A stretch of DNA of 64,000 nt from Acetobacteraceae bacterium. GTDB lineage: Bacteria; Pseudomonadota; Alphaproteobacteria; Acetobacterales; Acetobacteraceae. Every line of letters starts with the position of its first letter. Position 1 is the stretch's first letter. The stretch lies in contig JAKFUL010000017.1 of the NCBI GenBank assembly GCA_021732665.1, forward strand, positions 1 through 64,000, written 5' to 3'. This document shows, piece by piece, positions 26,601 through 34,724 of the stretch. The notes under the pieces were generated by a model. It saw only the letters and a list, made by a program, of their open reading frames with translations. It did not search any database and was not told the DNA's origin. The translations under genes and the position numbers were made by a program.

Positions 26601-28008
26601 CACGCTGCTCGGCGGCTTGGGCAACGACACGATCCTGGACGACAATGGCGGCAATGACAGTGTCGAAGGCGGCGGCGGCAACGACACGCTGGGCGCCGGC
26701 GCGGGCAACGACGTGATCAATGGCGGCGCTGGCGACGACATCGTCAATGGTGGCCCCGGCAACGACACCCTCGATGGCGGCGATGATCTCGACACCCTGT
26801 CCTATGTCTTGGCGGCCGGCGCCGTCACGGTGAACCTGGGCGTCACCGGGCCGCAGGTGACCGGCGGCTCGGGCACCGACACGGTCAGCAATTTCGAGAA
26901 CCTGCTCGGCAGCTCGAATTCCGACATTTTGACCGGCTCCTCCGGCGACAACGTCATCAATGGCGAGGGCGGCCATGACACGATCGATGGCGGCGCGGGC
27001 AATGACACGCTCGATGGCGGCTCATCCGGCGGGGTCGGCACGGGTGACGTGCTCAGCTACGCCTCCGCCACGGCGGGCGTGACGGTGGACCTGTCGCTGA
27101 CCGGGCCGCAGGTGACCGGCGGCGCCGGGACCGACACCGTCAGCAACTTCGAGCGGTTGCAGGGCAGTGGCTTCAATGACCGGCTGAGCGGCGCGTTGAC
27201 CACCATCGATGGCGGTGCGGGCGATGACACGATCAGCGGCGGCGCGGGTGGGGAGAACCTCAGCGGCGGCGATGGTATCGACACGGTCAGCTACGCCAAT
27301 GCCGCCTCCGCCGTCAGGGTGAACCTGGCCCTGACCACGTTCCAGAACACCGTCGGCGGCGGCAACGACACGCTGAGCAACTTCGAGAACCTGACCGGCG
27401 GCGCCTTCAACGACACGCTGACCGGCAGCGCCGGGGACAATGTGATCGAGGGCGGGCTGGGCAATGACACGCTGCTCGGGCGCGCGGGGGCGGACAGCCT
27501 GATCGGCGGCGGCGGCCTCGATTTCGCGAGCTATGCCGGGGCGACTGCGGGGGTGACGGCGCGGATCGACTTCACCAACCTCAACACCGGCGAGGCGGCC
27601 GGTGACAGCTATACCGGCATCGGCGGCCTGACCGGCACGGATTTCGACGACACGCTGGTGGGCACCGCGGGCAGCCAGATCCTGGAGGGCGGCTTCGGCA
27701 ATGACGCGCTGATCGGCCGGCAAGGCAGCGATTCGCTGACCGGCGGCTTCGGCGTGGATTTCTTCGCCTTCGCCTTCGAGGATTTCGAAAAGGGCGTCTA
27801 TGACGTCATCAGCGATTTCAACACCGGCGGGAATCTGGACTGGTTCGTGACCAGCGGCGTGGTGCGCACCGAGATCCTGGCGCTGAGCTACCAGGGCGGG
27901 GTGGTGGTGAGCCTGCCGACGGTGGGATACGGGGCGGATGGCGGCGGGGTGTGGTTGCAGAACACGACGCTGACGCAGTTCTGGTCGCAGCTTTATACGA
28001 TGGTGTGA
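23641..28008 (+). CDS. Giant FG-GAP propeller plus RTX calcium-binding protein
   Basis: 1455 residues. Residues 1-500 hold seven FG-GAP repeats, each with a calcium loop of the type DVNGDGFADLIVGAA and a GFRLDGVSAGDG turn, the count needed for one closed integrin-alpha-like seven-bladed propeller. From about residue 500 to 1400 come nine modules, each starting with an SYASA strand, then VTVSLALSGAQVTGG, SNFENLTGGxFNDSLTG and runs of GGxGNDTLDGG nonapeptides (RTX, Ca2+ beta-roll). The C-terminus (FAFEDFEKGVYDVISDFN) is the kind read by type I secretion. No signal peptide, so secretion by a T1SS encoded elsewhere is likely. ATG 23641 is preferred to ATG 23608, which has no ribosome site. Likely a surface or secreted adhesin-like protein. 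Confidence 0.88.
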   Translation: MSFASSINLSSLNGASGFRLDGVSASDGSGVSVASAGDVNGDGLVDLIIGASGANGGAGRSYIVFGQSAGFTSALNLSALDGTNGFRLDGISAGDGSGGSVAAAGDINGDGFGDLLIGASTADAQGTDSGAAYIVLGKSGGFASSLSFSSLIGSNGAQLWGNPGVNAGNSVAAAGDVNGDGFADIILGVPQEDQNGNNSGMAVVRFGSSGVLSTPLGLNAVNGTNGFALNGSTAFEATGYSVASAGDVNGDGFADVIVGVRATDNLGQPTASPGNSAYVLFGASGGIAASLVPSALNGTNGFRLVGVSAGDNNGISVASAGDVNGDGFADLIVGAAAANGQAGRGYVVFGASGGFTSSLALSALNGGNGFRLDGVCATDRAGTSVAAAGDINGDGFADLIVGAAQADPNGANSGSSYVVFGKSTAFTAVLSLSTLTGANGFRLDGVSAGDGAGVSVAAAGDVDGDGFADLIIGAAGADPGGNGGAGSSYIYYSPATGGAIYRGTSLAETLRGTPDNDVINGFGRNDRLFGNAGNDAVNGGTGDDTIDGGAGNDTLDGGTGNDTLTYALAIAGVTLSLAVSGPQVTGGSGTDSISNFETLIGGAFNDSLTGATTNDLINGGAGNDAIAGGDGNDTLTGGAGDDTIEGGLGNDSLDAGADTDTLSYASASSGVTVSLGQSGAQVTGGAGTDTATNFENLTGGGFNDSLTGTNGDNVIDGGGGNDTILGGNGNDLITAGANDDNVEGGAGNDTLDGGTGNDTLSYASAVGPVTVSLALSVAQNTGVAAGTDTISNFENLVGGAFADRLTGSDGDNVIEGGANIDTIDGGLGNDTLDGGASDDTLSYASATGAITFSLALSGAQVTGGAGTDTASSFENLTGGGFNDSLTGSSGTNSIDGGEGDDMIIAGEGVDTLNGGLGNDMVSYALATLALTIINGTSVSGAFGNQTLQNVEFVIGTSLNDSLRGSAGDNGFDAGDGNDTIDGQAGNDTLLGGLGNDTILDDNGGNDSVEGGGGNDTLGAGAGNDVINGGAGDDIVNGGPGNDTLDGGDDLDTLSYVLAAGAVTVNLGVTGPQVTGGSGTDTVSNFENLLGSSNSDILTGSSGDNVINGEGGHDTIDGGAGNDTLDGGSSGGVGTGDVLSYASATAGVTVDLSLTGPQVTGGAGTDTVSNFERLQGSGFNDRLSGALTTIDGGAGDDTISGGAGGENLSGGDGIDTVSYANAASAVRVNLALTTFQNTVGGGNDTLSNFENLTGGAFNDTLTGSAGDNVIEGGLGNDTLLGRAGADSLIGGGGLDFASYAGATAGVTARIDFTNLNTGEAAGDSYTGIGGLTGTDFDDTLVGTAGSQILEGGFGNDALIGRQGSDSLTGGFGVDFFAFAFEDFEKGVYDVISDFNTGGNLDWFVTSGVVRTEILALSYQGGVVVSLPTVGYGADGGGVWLQNTTLTQFWSQLYTMV
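23740..25060 (+). repeat. Seven FG-GAP coding repeats
   Basis: The sequence for D-V/I-N/D-G-D-G-x-x-D-L/I-I recurs seven times at a period of about 205-220 bases (near 23752, 23955, 24170, 24380, 24607, 24810 and 25020). Copies are similar at DNA level, suggesting amplification within the gene. Confidence 0.85.
25140..27750 (+). repeat. RTX module repeats
   Basis: Nine modules begin with the TA(C/T)GCC-type codons of an S/T-Y-A/V motif near 25334, 25626, 25921, 26164, 26402, 26800, 27055, 27289 and 27529. Spacing varies from about 235 to 400 bases because the number of GGxGxDxx nonapeptides after each differs. The GC-rich repetition keeps other frames open for long distances. Confidence 0.85.
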
Positions 28009-28021
28009 GGGGAGTGGGAGC

Positions 28022-28336
28022 CTATACCGGCCCCCGCGTCACCGCCGTCAGCCCCGCATTCACCCACCGATACTCCGCCCTGACCGGCCCGATCCCCTGC
28101 GCCCCCAGCCGGGCCTCATGCATGGCGTGATAGGCCCGCGCCGCCGCCTCGCTGGCGAACAGATAGACGCCGCCCGCCCGCTTCTCGGCCGCGCTCTCCG
28201 TCCAGATTTTCCAGATCAGACCATCTTCCTGGGCGATGTTCCCGGCCAGCGCCCGCAACCCCGCCGCTTGTTCCGGCCCGCCAGGTGGGCGGGCCGGGAA
28301 GTCCATGATCAGAAGGACCGGCTGGTCAGCCGGCAT
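28022..28336 (-). CDS. YdhR-like putative mono-oxygenase
   Basis: 104-residue small ferredoxin-like fold of the YdhR family, proteins resembling ActVA-type monooxygenases but without proven activity. Seen: LIMDFPARPPGG, the GNIAQEDGLIWKIWTESAAEKRAGGVYLF core with the conserved W-K-x-W and AGGxYLF motifs, and the FASEAAARAYHAMHEARL helix. Its start overlaps the end of the FAH-family gene by 11 bases; last gene of the eight-gene operon. Confidence 0.82.
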   Translation of the reverse strand: MPADQPVLLIMDFPARPPGGPEQAAGLRALAGNIAQEDGLIWKIWTESAAEKRAGGVYLFASEAAARAYHAMHEARLGAQGIGPVRAEYRWVNAGLTAVTRGPV

Positions 28337-29177
28337 AAGCCACCGTCTTCTGCGTCTGCTCGCCCAAGCCCGCCACGCCCAGATGCATCACCTGGCCCGC
28401 CTTCAGGAACACCGGCGAGGGCTTCTTGCCCAACCCCACCCCCGGCGGCGTGCCGGTAAAGATGATGTCGCCGGGATGCAGCGTGATGAAGTGCGACACG
28501 TAGCTGACCAGCGTCTTCACCCCGAAGATCATCGTCTTCGTGCTGCCGGTCTGCTGCCTGACACCATCCACATCGCAGAACATGTCGAGGTTTTGGGGAT
28601 CGGGGACTTCGTCCTTGGTCACGAGGTAAGGCCCGACCGGGCCGAAGGTGTCGCAGCCCTTGCCCTTGTCCCAGGCGCCGCCGCGCTCGATCTGCCATTC
28701 CCGCTCGGAAACGTCATTGCCCGTGGAATAGCCCGCCACATGGTCCAGCGCCGCCTCCTCGCTGACGCAGGTGGCGCGCGTGCCGATGATGATGCACAGC
28801 TCCACCTCCCAGTCGCATTTGACCGAGTTTTTCGGGATGATCACATCGTCATTCGGCCCGGAAATCGCGCCATTGGCCTTCAGGAAGACAATCGGTTCCT
28901 TCGGAATGGCGGCCCCGGTCTCGGCCGCGTGGTCGGCATAATTCAGGCCGATGCAGATGAGCTGCGTGAAGCCTGCGACCGGCGTGCCAAGGCGCGGATT
29001 GCCCGGCACGGCCGGCAGGCTGGCCGGGTCCAGGCTGGCCAGCTTGGCCAGGCCATTGGCCGAAAGCACAGGTCCCGCGATATCCGGCACTATGCCCGAG
29101 AGATCGCGGATCACGCCCTGGGCATCGAGCATGCCCGGCTTTTCCTGGCCCTTGGGGCCGTAACGCAGCAGTTTCAT
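28326..29177 (-). CDS. Fumarylacetoacetate hydrolase (FAH) family protein
   Basis: 283-residue FAH-superfamily enzyme; relatives hydrolyse or decarboxylate beta-diketo acids, fumarylpyruvate or related products of ring cleavage. Motifs: ICIGLNYADHAAETG, the metal-binding CDWEVELCIIIG (E-x-E), GNDVSEREWQ, KGCDTFGPVGPYLVTKDEV and the FTGTPPGVGLG loop. Length and order fit the YcgM/2-hydroxyhepta-dienedioate isomerase type. It sits 32 bases after the DsbA-like gene in the same operon, consistent with a catabolic end step. Confidence 0.88.
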   Translation of the reverse strand: MKLLRYGPKGQEKPGMLDAQGVIRDLSGIVPDIAGPVLSANGLAKLASLDPASLPAVPGNPRLGTPVAGFTQLICIGLNYADHAAETGAAIPKEPIVFLKANGAISGPNDDVIIPKNSVKCDWEVELCIIIGTRATCVSEEAALDHVAGYSTGNDVSEREWQIERGGAWDKGKGCDTFGPVGPYLVTKDEVPDPQNLDMFCDVDGVRQQTGSTKTMIFGVKTLVSYVSHFITLHPGDIIFTGTPPGVGLGKKPSPVFLKAGQVMHLGVAGLGEQTQKTVAYAG

Positions 29178-29209
29178 GAGGTTTTCCTCTCCGAGAGAGG
29201 CGCAACATG

Positions 29210-29878
29210 TCAGCCCGCCAGGGCGACGTCCAGCAGGCGCTCCAGCACTTCGGGCTCCTGCGCGCCGGCGATGGCGCTGGCGCCGGCGACCACGAAGCAG
29301 GGCACGCCATTGATGCCCAGACGGTGCGCCCGCAGGTTTTCGGCATGCACGCCCTCGACCTCCTGGCCCGAGGAGAGGAAGGCCCGCGCCCCTGCCGCAT
29401 CCAGCCCCTCATGGCCGGCGATGGCCGAGAGCATGTCGGGACTTGCGATGTCGCGGCCCTCGCAGAAATGCGCGGCGAAGAGGGCGAGGACCAGCCGGTC
29501 CGCCGCTCCCTGCCGCGCCGCCCAGCGCACCAGGCGGTGCGCGTCCAGCGTGTGCGGCACGCGGCGTATGGCGTCGAAGCGAAATCCCAACCCCTCCGCC
29601 CGGCCGAGATCGGCGATGGTGCCGTGCAGCCTTCGCGCCCGGTCCTCACCGCCGAATTTGCGGATCATGTAATCCTGCCGCGGCACGCCGCCCGGGGCGA
29701 TGTCGGGGTTGAGCAGGAAGGGCCGCCAATGGATTTCCACCGCCACTTCCGGCCGGCGTTCCAGCATCCGCATCAGCCTGATGACGCCGAGGTAGCACCA
29801 TGGGCAGACCAGGTCGAAGACGACCTCAACCGGCAGCCCCTCGCCATCCCCCTGCGGGCGAGGTGCTATGTGGTTCAC
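29210..29878 (-). CDS. DsbA-family oxidoreductase (FrnE-like)
   Basis: 222 residues with a thioredoxin fold and CPWC (C25-C28) active site, the IHWRPFLLNPDI segment and the cis-proline loop INGVPCFVVAG, all typical of the cytoplasmic FrnE/2-hydroxychromene-2-carboxylate isomerase branch. No signal peptide. The GTG at 29878 overlaps the cyclase stop by 4 bases (GTGA); upstream in-frame sequence is antisense to the cyclase gene. In this operon it may act as a glutathione-linked isomerase rather than a disulfide enzyme. Confidence 0.86.
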   Translation of the reverse strand: MNHIAPRPQGDGEGLPVEVVFDLVCPWCYLGVIRLMRMLERRPEVAVEIHWRPFLLNPDIAPGGVPRQDYMIRKFGGEDRARRLHGTIADLGRAEGLGFRFDAIRRVPHTLDAHRLVRWAARQGAADRLVLALFAAHFCEGRDIASPDMLSAIAGHEGLDAAGARAFLSSGQEVEGVHAENLRAHRLGINGVPCFVVAGASAIAGAQEPEVLERLLDVALAG

Positions 29879-30567
29879 GCGAACATCGCCACCGCCCGGA
29901 TCGGGCTCGCCGAGCCGCCGCGGATCTTCAGCGGGAAGCCGATGAAGGTGAAGCGGCCGCGGCCGATCAGGGAATGCAGATTGGCCAGGCATTCCATATG
30001 GGTGATGCCGAGTTCGCCGCAGGCCATGTGGGCGAGGAAGTTGGGTTCGCCCTCCGGTGCCGGCGAAATCGCCTCGACGCCGAACATGCCGATGCCCTGT
30101 TCCGCCAGCCAATGGATGGCTGGCAGGGAAAGCCCCGGGAAATCATTCAGGTAGCCGGGCTTGCCCAGAAGCCGCTCATTCGTCGCCATCCAGATCAGGA
30201 TGGTGTCGCCCTTGCGGATCGTCTCGCCGGAAGCCGCCACCGCGGCCTGGACCTCCTCCAGCGTCGCCGCCGTTTTCAGGGCCACATGGCTGAGGTCGAT
30301 GCAGAAGGCCGAGGTATAAAAATTCTCCAGCGGCATCTGCTCGACCGACAGCGCCCCGGGCCGCGGGTCGAAATGCACCGGCGCGTCGACATGGGTGCCG
30401 GCATGGTCGCTCATCGAGAGATAGACCGCCTTGGAGGAGAACACCGTGTTGCCGGCGATTTTTTTCTCGTCGTGATCTCCCCACACCGTCATCACCATCG
30501 GCGGATGGCTGGGGTGGGTCTGGGTGCGGTGGAACAGCTCGCGCGAGAGATCGACGAATTCAGGCAT
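29875..30567 (-). CDS. Cyclase-family protein (kynurenine formamidase-like metal hydrolase)
   Basis: 230-residue member of the cyclase/KynB family, which hydrolyse amides, isatin or cyclic compounds with a bound metal. The signature HxGTHxDxPxHF is present as HAGTHVDAPVHF (H55, H59, D61). It follows the amidohydrolase by 6 bases and overlaps the DsbA-like gene by 4. In context it would open a ring or remove an acyl or amide group after the deaminase step; the exact substrate is unknown. Confidence 0.87.
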   Translation of the reverse strand: MPEFVDLSRELFHRTQTHPSHPPMVMTVWGDHDEKKIAGNTVFSSKAVYLSMSDHAGTHVDAPVHFDPRPGALSVEQMPLENFYTSAFCIDLSHVALKTAATLEEVQAAVAASGETIRKGDTILIWMATNERLLGKPGYLNDFPGLSLPAIHWLAEQGIGMFGVEAISPAPEGEPNFLAHMACGELGITHMECLANLHSLIGRGRFTFIGFPLKIRGGSASPIRAVAMFA

Positions 30568-30573
30568 GCGTTT

Positions 30574-32091
30574 CTAGATCCCGTTTGCGCCAGCATCGCA
30601 CATGTAGCGGTTCAAATGGTAGGGCTGGGCGGCGAGGCCAGGGCAGAAGCTGTTCACCACCGGCTCCAGCCGCTCATACAACCCCTTCATCCCCGCACTC
30701 AGCCCCTCCAGCCGCTCCCGCGCCGCCTCGGCCTCGCGGGCCAGCTTGGTAATGTCCAGCTTCGTGTGCTTGCGGTCGTAATAGACGAATTCGCCGCCGA
30801 TCATGGTGTGTCGCACGCCGGACGAATCCTCGGCATGGACGATCTGGTTCACCGTCCAGTTGTGCGGGATCCAGCCGAAGGAATGGAGGTCGAGGAAGAC
30901 GATATCCGCCTTCATCCCCGGCGCCAGCGCGCCGATATCCTTGAAGCCGAGTGCCTGGGCCGACCCCACGGTGGCCGCATTGTACACCTCCTCCACGCTG
31001 GCCCAGCGCGTGTTGTCCGGCGTCTGGATATGGCTGAGCATGGCGGCGTAGCGCATCGCCTCATACATGTTGCCATTGTCCGAGCAGTTCACCCCGTCGG
31101 TGCCGATGCCGACATTGACGCCGATCTCCAGTGCCTTCTTCAGCCGGAACATCCCGTTGCCCAGCCGCATGTTGGAGCCGGGGTTGTGCGCCAGCGAACC
31201 GCCATGGTCGCGCACGATCTTCATGTCCTCGTCATCCAGCCAGATCGCGTGGGCGGCGGTGAAATCCTCGTCGATCAGGCCGAGTGAATCCAGGTGCTGG
31301 ATCAGGGTCTTGCCATAACGCTTCATGCCGACCACGGCCTGCACCTTGCTTTCGCCGACATGGCTGTGCAGGCCCAGACCCCGGTCCTTCGCCAGCTTTT
31401 TGCAGCCGCACATGAAGGCGTCCGAGCAATGATGCGGGATGGTCGGCGCCACGGCGGTGCGGATATCGGCGCCCGCCCATTCCCAGGCATCCAGCACCTC
31501 GGCGATCGCGCCCAGCGTCTCCTCGGGCGGGCGCAGGCGCAGCTTCTGGACATCGTTCCGCAAGGGCTCGGGCAGGCTGTCGAACAGGCCGGGGATGGCC
31601 TCGTACACCGTGCGGTCGGCCACCATCGGCGCGATGACGGCCCGCATGCCGACTTCCTGATAGGCCTCGGCCGCCGCCGCCATGCCTTCCTTCGAGGGCA
31701 GGGGGAATTCGTAGAACAGGTCATAGGCCGCGGTGCAGCCCTTGCTCACCATCTCGGCGGCGCAGATCAGCGTGCTCAGCTTCTTGTCCTGCAAGGAACG
31801 CCCGCCGGAAATCCAGGGTGCGGCGGCCAGCAGCAGCTCCAGCGTCCAGCGGTCGCCCTGACCGCGCGCCAACCCGCCATGGCCATGGGTATGGGCATTG
31901 ATCAGGCCGGGATGCATCAGCAGATTGGTGGCGTCCACCACCTCCGCACCCTCGGGCGCGGCGATTCCCGGCCCCATCTCCAGGATGACGCCATCCTTGA
32001 TCAGGATATCCACCTGCGCGGCACGGCGCAGCGAGGCGTCGGCCAGGCGGCCGCCCCGGATGATGGTGAAGCCAGGTTTCATGCTCGCCAT
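30574..32091 (-). CDS. Amidohydrolase-family deaminase/chlorohydrolase-like protein
   Basis: 505-residue TIM-barrel metal hydrolase of the TRZ/ATZ/SsnA group (subtype III). Metal-ligand motif HPGLINAHTHGHGGL; a HSHVGESK second motif, GLIDEDFTAAHAIWLDD and the GTDGVNCSDNGNMYEAM aspartate motif follow. Members deaminate guanine, cytosine, MTA or s-triazines. It lies downstream of an NMT1/THI5-type ABC importer and upstream of the cyclase-family gene, so a nitrogen-heterocycle is the likely substrate. Confidence 0.87.
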   Translation of the reverse strand: MASMKPGFTIIRGGRLADASLRRAAQVDILIKDGVILEMGPGIAAPEGAEVVDATNLLMHPGLINAHTHGHGGLARGQGDRWTLELLLAAAPWISGGRSLQDKKLSTLICAAEMVSKGCTAAYDLFYEFPLPSKEGMAAAAEAYQEVGMRAVIAPMVADRTVYEAIPGLFDSLPEPLRNDVQKLRLRPPEETLGAIAEVLDAWEWAGADIRTAVAPTIPHHCSDAFMCGCKKLAKDRGLGLHSHVGESKVQAVVGMKRYGKTLIQHLDSLGLIDEDFTAAHAIWLDDEDMKIVRDHGGSLAHNPGSNMRLGNGMFRLKKALEIGVNVGIGTDGVNCSDNGNMYEAMRYAAMLSHIQTPDNTRWASVEEVYNAATVGSAQALGFKDIGALAPGMKADIVFLDLHSFGWIPHNWTVNQIVHAEDSSGVRHTMIGGEFVYYDRKHTKLDITKLAREAEAARERLEGLSAGMKGLYERLEPVVNSFCPGLAAQPYHLNRYMCDAGANGI

Positions 32092-32103
32092 GGTCAGTCT
32101 CTT

Positions 32104-32868
32104 TCAGGCAGGTGTGACGGGTGTCGCGGAGGAGGACCAGGGGAAGAGAATGCGCTCCACCAGCCCCACCACGACGAAAAGCACCATCCCCATGATCGCC
32201 AGCGTCACCACCGCGGCAAAGGCCAGCGGCGTGCGGAAGAAGGCCATGGAGGTCTGGATCAGATAGCCCAGCCCGGCATCGGCGCCGACGAATTCCGCCA
32301 CCACGGCGCCCACGACCGAAAGTGCCGCCGCAACCTTCAGCCCGCCAAAGACGAAGGGCACGGCGAAGGGCAGGCGGATGCGGATCATCTGCTGGAAGCG
32401 CCCGGCGCGGCAGGCGCGGCCGAGTTCGATCAGCTCCGGCGGCGTCGCCAGCAGCCCGGCCACGGCGGCCACGACCAGCGGGAAGAAGGCGACCAGGAAG
32501 GTCACGATCACGCGCGGCACCTCATTGGCGCCCAGCGCGATGATCAGGATCGGCGCCAGCGCCACCTTCGGGATGGATTGGGTGATCACCAGCACCGGAT
32601 AGATCGCGGCCGAGATCACCGGCGAGGCCGCGATGATCATGGCCAGCGGCAGCGAGACCAGCACCGAGGCGCCGAAGCCCAGCATCACCGTCGTCAGCGT
32701 GGAGAGGGTGTGGTTCAGCAGCGTCGGCCAGATGGCGATGGCGGCGTTCAGGATCGCGCTGGGTGCGGGCAGGATGAATTCGCGGATGCCGAAGCCGCGC
32801 ACCGCACCCTCCCACCCCACGAAGAACAGCACCACCGTGACCAGGCCGGGAAGCGCGCTACGCAGCAT
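32104..32868 (-). CDS. ABC transporter permease (SsuC/ThiX type)
   Basis: 254-residue permease with six predicted helices, starting MLRSALPGLVTVVLFFVGWEG. The EAA coupling loop is ELGRACRAGRFQQMIRIRLPFAVPF; family markers SLPLAMIIAA, QSIPKVALAPILIIALG and FRTPLAFAAVVTLA are present. The ATG at 32868 overlaps the ATPase gene end by 11 bases. Forms the membrane part of the importer encoded with the ATPase and the THI5-like binding protein. Confidence 0.9.
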   Translation of the reverse strand: MLRSALPGLVTVVLFFVGWEGAVRGFGIREFILPAPSAILNAAIAIWPTLLNHTLSTLTTVMLGFGASVLVSLPLAMIIAASPVISAAIYPVLVITQSIPKVALAPILIIALGANEVPRVIVTFLVAFFPLVVAAVAGLLATPPELIELGRACRAGRFQQMIRIRLPFAVPFVFGGLKVAAALSVVGAVVAEFVGADAGLGYLIQTSMAFFRTPLAFAAVVTLAIMGMVLFVVVGLVERILFPWSSSATPVTPA

Positions 32869-33628
32869 GTGGAACGGCCCGGTTGTAGATGGTGGCACGG
32901 ATGCGTTGCGCGGCCGCGTGGAAGGCGGGCTCGCCCTCCTGCTCGAAGCCGCGCGGGCGGGGCAGGGCGATCTCCACGATATCGGCGATGCGCCCCGGGC
33001 GCGGGCTCATCACCACGACACGATCGGCCAGCAGCACCGCCTCCGAGATGGAATGCGTCACGAACAGCACGGCGGCGCCCGTCTCCTGCCAGATCCGCAG
33101 CAGCTCCAGGCTCATCTCCTCGCGCGTCAGCGCATCCAGCGCGCCGAACGGCTCGTCCATCAGCAGCACGCGCGGCTGTTGCAGCAGGGCGCGACAGATC
33201 GCCACGCGCTGCTGCATGCCGCCGGAAAGCTCGCGCGGCAGCTTTGTTTCAAACCCCGCCAGCCCCGCCGTGGCCAGAAGCGCACGCGCCCGGGCCTCGG
33301 TATCGCCCCCCGCGCGGCCCATCAGCCTGAGCGGAAAGGTCACGTTGCGCAGCACATCCGCCCAGGGCAGCAGCGTCGGCGCCTGGAACACCATGGCGGT
33401 CTCGGCCGAGGGCTCGTCCACCATCTTCCCCGCCACGCTGACCCGCCCCGTCGTCACCGGCACCAGCCCGGCCACCAGCCTGAGCAGCGTGGATTTGCCG
33501 CAGCCGGAGGCGCCGACGATGGCGACGAACTCGCCCGGCGCCACGTCCAGCGACACCTCCTCCAGCGCCGTCACCCTCGATCCATCGCGGCCGGCAAAGA
33601 CCTTGCCGACGGCATCCAGTCGGATCAC
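32858..33628 (-). CDS. ABC transporter ATP-binding protein (SsuB/TauB type)
   Basis: 256-residue ATPase: Walker A GASGCGKST, Q-loop FQAPTLLPW, signature LSGGMQQR, Walker B VLLMDEPFGALD and H-loop FVTHSISEAVLLADR. GTG 33628 overlaps the binding-protein stop (GTGA), so both are coupled. Subfamily matches nitrate/sulfonate/taurine-type importers. Confidence 0.92.
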   Translation of the reverse strand: MIRLDAVGKVFAGRDGSRVTALEEVSLDVAPGEFVAIVGASGCGKSTLLRLVAGLVPVTTGRVSVAGKMVDEPSAETAMVFQAPTLLPWADVLRNVTFPLRLMGRAGGDTEARARALLATAGLAGFETKLPRELSGGMQQRVAICRALLQQPRVLLMDEPFGALDALTREEMSLELLRIWQETGAAVLFVTHSISEAVLLADRVVVMSPRPGRIADIVEIALPRPRGFEQEGEPAFHAAAQRIRATIYNRAVPHAA

Positions 33629-34599
33629 GGCAGGAAGCTGGTGTTGATCGCCTGGGCCGGGTCCCAGCTCGCGTTCAGCTGCAGCGAGGACGCGACATTC
33701 TGCCAGGTGAAAGCGAGGCGGTCCGCCGCCACCCGGCCCAGCCCGGTCTGGCTCTGATGCTCGTTGAAGACATAGGTCATCACCGCGCGCAGGGAGCCCT
33801 CGCAATCGATCTGCTCGACCTCGGGGTTGCGGGCGACATGCAGCCGGCAGGCCTCGGCCTGGTTGTCGCGCGCCCATTCCACGCTGCGCACGGCCCCGCG
33901 CAGGAAGCGGCGGACCAGGCCAGGGTTGTTGGCGATGGTCGTATCCGCCGTGACCAGCGAGGTGGAGTAGATGGCGAAGCCGGTCTCCACGAAGGGAAGG
34001 GCGATGATTTCCTCGCCCGCGCGTTGCGCCTGGCGGTTCTGGTAGAAATGGTGGATCGCGAAGAAGGGGGCGGCGTCCACCCGGCGGCTGATCAGCATGG
34101 CCGCCATGGCCGAGGCATCCATGTTCACCCAGGTGATGCGCTCGGGGTCCGTGCCCGCGCGGCGCGCGACCTCGGGGAAATACAGCCGGTGGCTGTTGCC
34201 CGGCGTGATGGAAATCCGCCGCCCCTCCAGCCCGCGGAAGCTGGTGATGCCGCTGGAGCGCAGCACAAACAGGCTATGCGGCGAATGGGTATAGACCTGC
34301 ATGATGGCGGTGACCGGCACATTCTGGCTGACGCGCGCGGCCATGACCGGCCCGATATCGGCCACCCCGAACACCGCGGCGCCGGCGCCGACCTTGTTCA
34401 CCGTGTCGCCCGAGCCGAAGCCGCGGGTCAGCGAGATCTCGATGCCGTTCTCGCGCCAGAAACCGCGCGCGGCGCCGGCGTACCAGGCGGCGTGCTCGCC
34501 GGTCGGGATCCAATCCATCTGGAACAGTGCCCGGTCCAGCGGCTGGGCCTCAGCCCGGCCCGCGATCAGCGCGGCACAAAGAGCAAGAATGAAGCGCAT
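33625..34599 (-). CDS. ABC transporter substrate-binding protein, NMT1/THI5-like
   Basis: 324-residue periplasmic protein with signal peptide MRFILALCAALIAGRAEAQ. The DWIPTGEHAAWYAGAARGFW motif and the GFGSGDTVNKVGAG loop are the hallmark of the THI5/NMT1 group that binds thiamine-pyrimidine precursors and related compounds. GGGAGA lies before ATG 34599. First gene of the operon that continues through the amidohydrolase, cyclase, DsbA-like, FAH and YdhR genes. No TPP riboswitch is visible upstream. Confidence 0.88.
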   Translation of the reverse strand: MRFILALCAALIAGRAEAQPLDRALFQMDWIPTGEHAAWYAGAARGFWRENGIEISLTRGFGSGDTVNKVGAGAAVFGVADIGPVMAARVSQNVPVTAIMQVYTHSPHSLFVLRSSGITSFRGLEGRRISITPGNSHRLYFPEVARRAGTDPERITWVNMDASAMAAMLISRRVDAAPFFAIHHFYQNRQAQRAGEEIIALPFVETGFAIYSTSLVTADTTIANNPGLVRRFLRGAVRSVEWARDNQAEACRLHVARNPEVEQIDCEGSLRAVMTYVFNEHQSQTGLGRVAADRLAFTWQNVASSLQLNASWDPAQAINTSFLP

Positions 34600-34724
34600 G
34601 CAAATCTCCCATCAGCGGCGATGGCGGGGCGCATCTGCCCAACCCTCACCCTCTGCCACGGACTGCCCGGCTTCTCCCAGGGTGGGATGCTGCACGCGGA
34701 AAGGGGCGGGCGCAATGCCCCCCG

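Noticed and set aside
23653-26976. Very long open frame (about 1100 codons) antisense to the FG-GAP/RTX gene
   Set aside because: It mirrors the GC-rich repeats of the sense gene; its translation is low-complexity AxxxVVAxAxIxxVVA and has no start signal or domain.
34600-34724. TPP riboswitch before the THI5-like gene
   Set aside because: The conserved CTGAGA and ACCTGA elements are not present.
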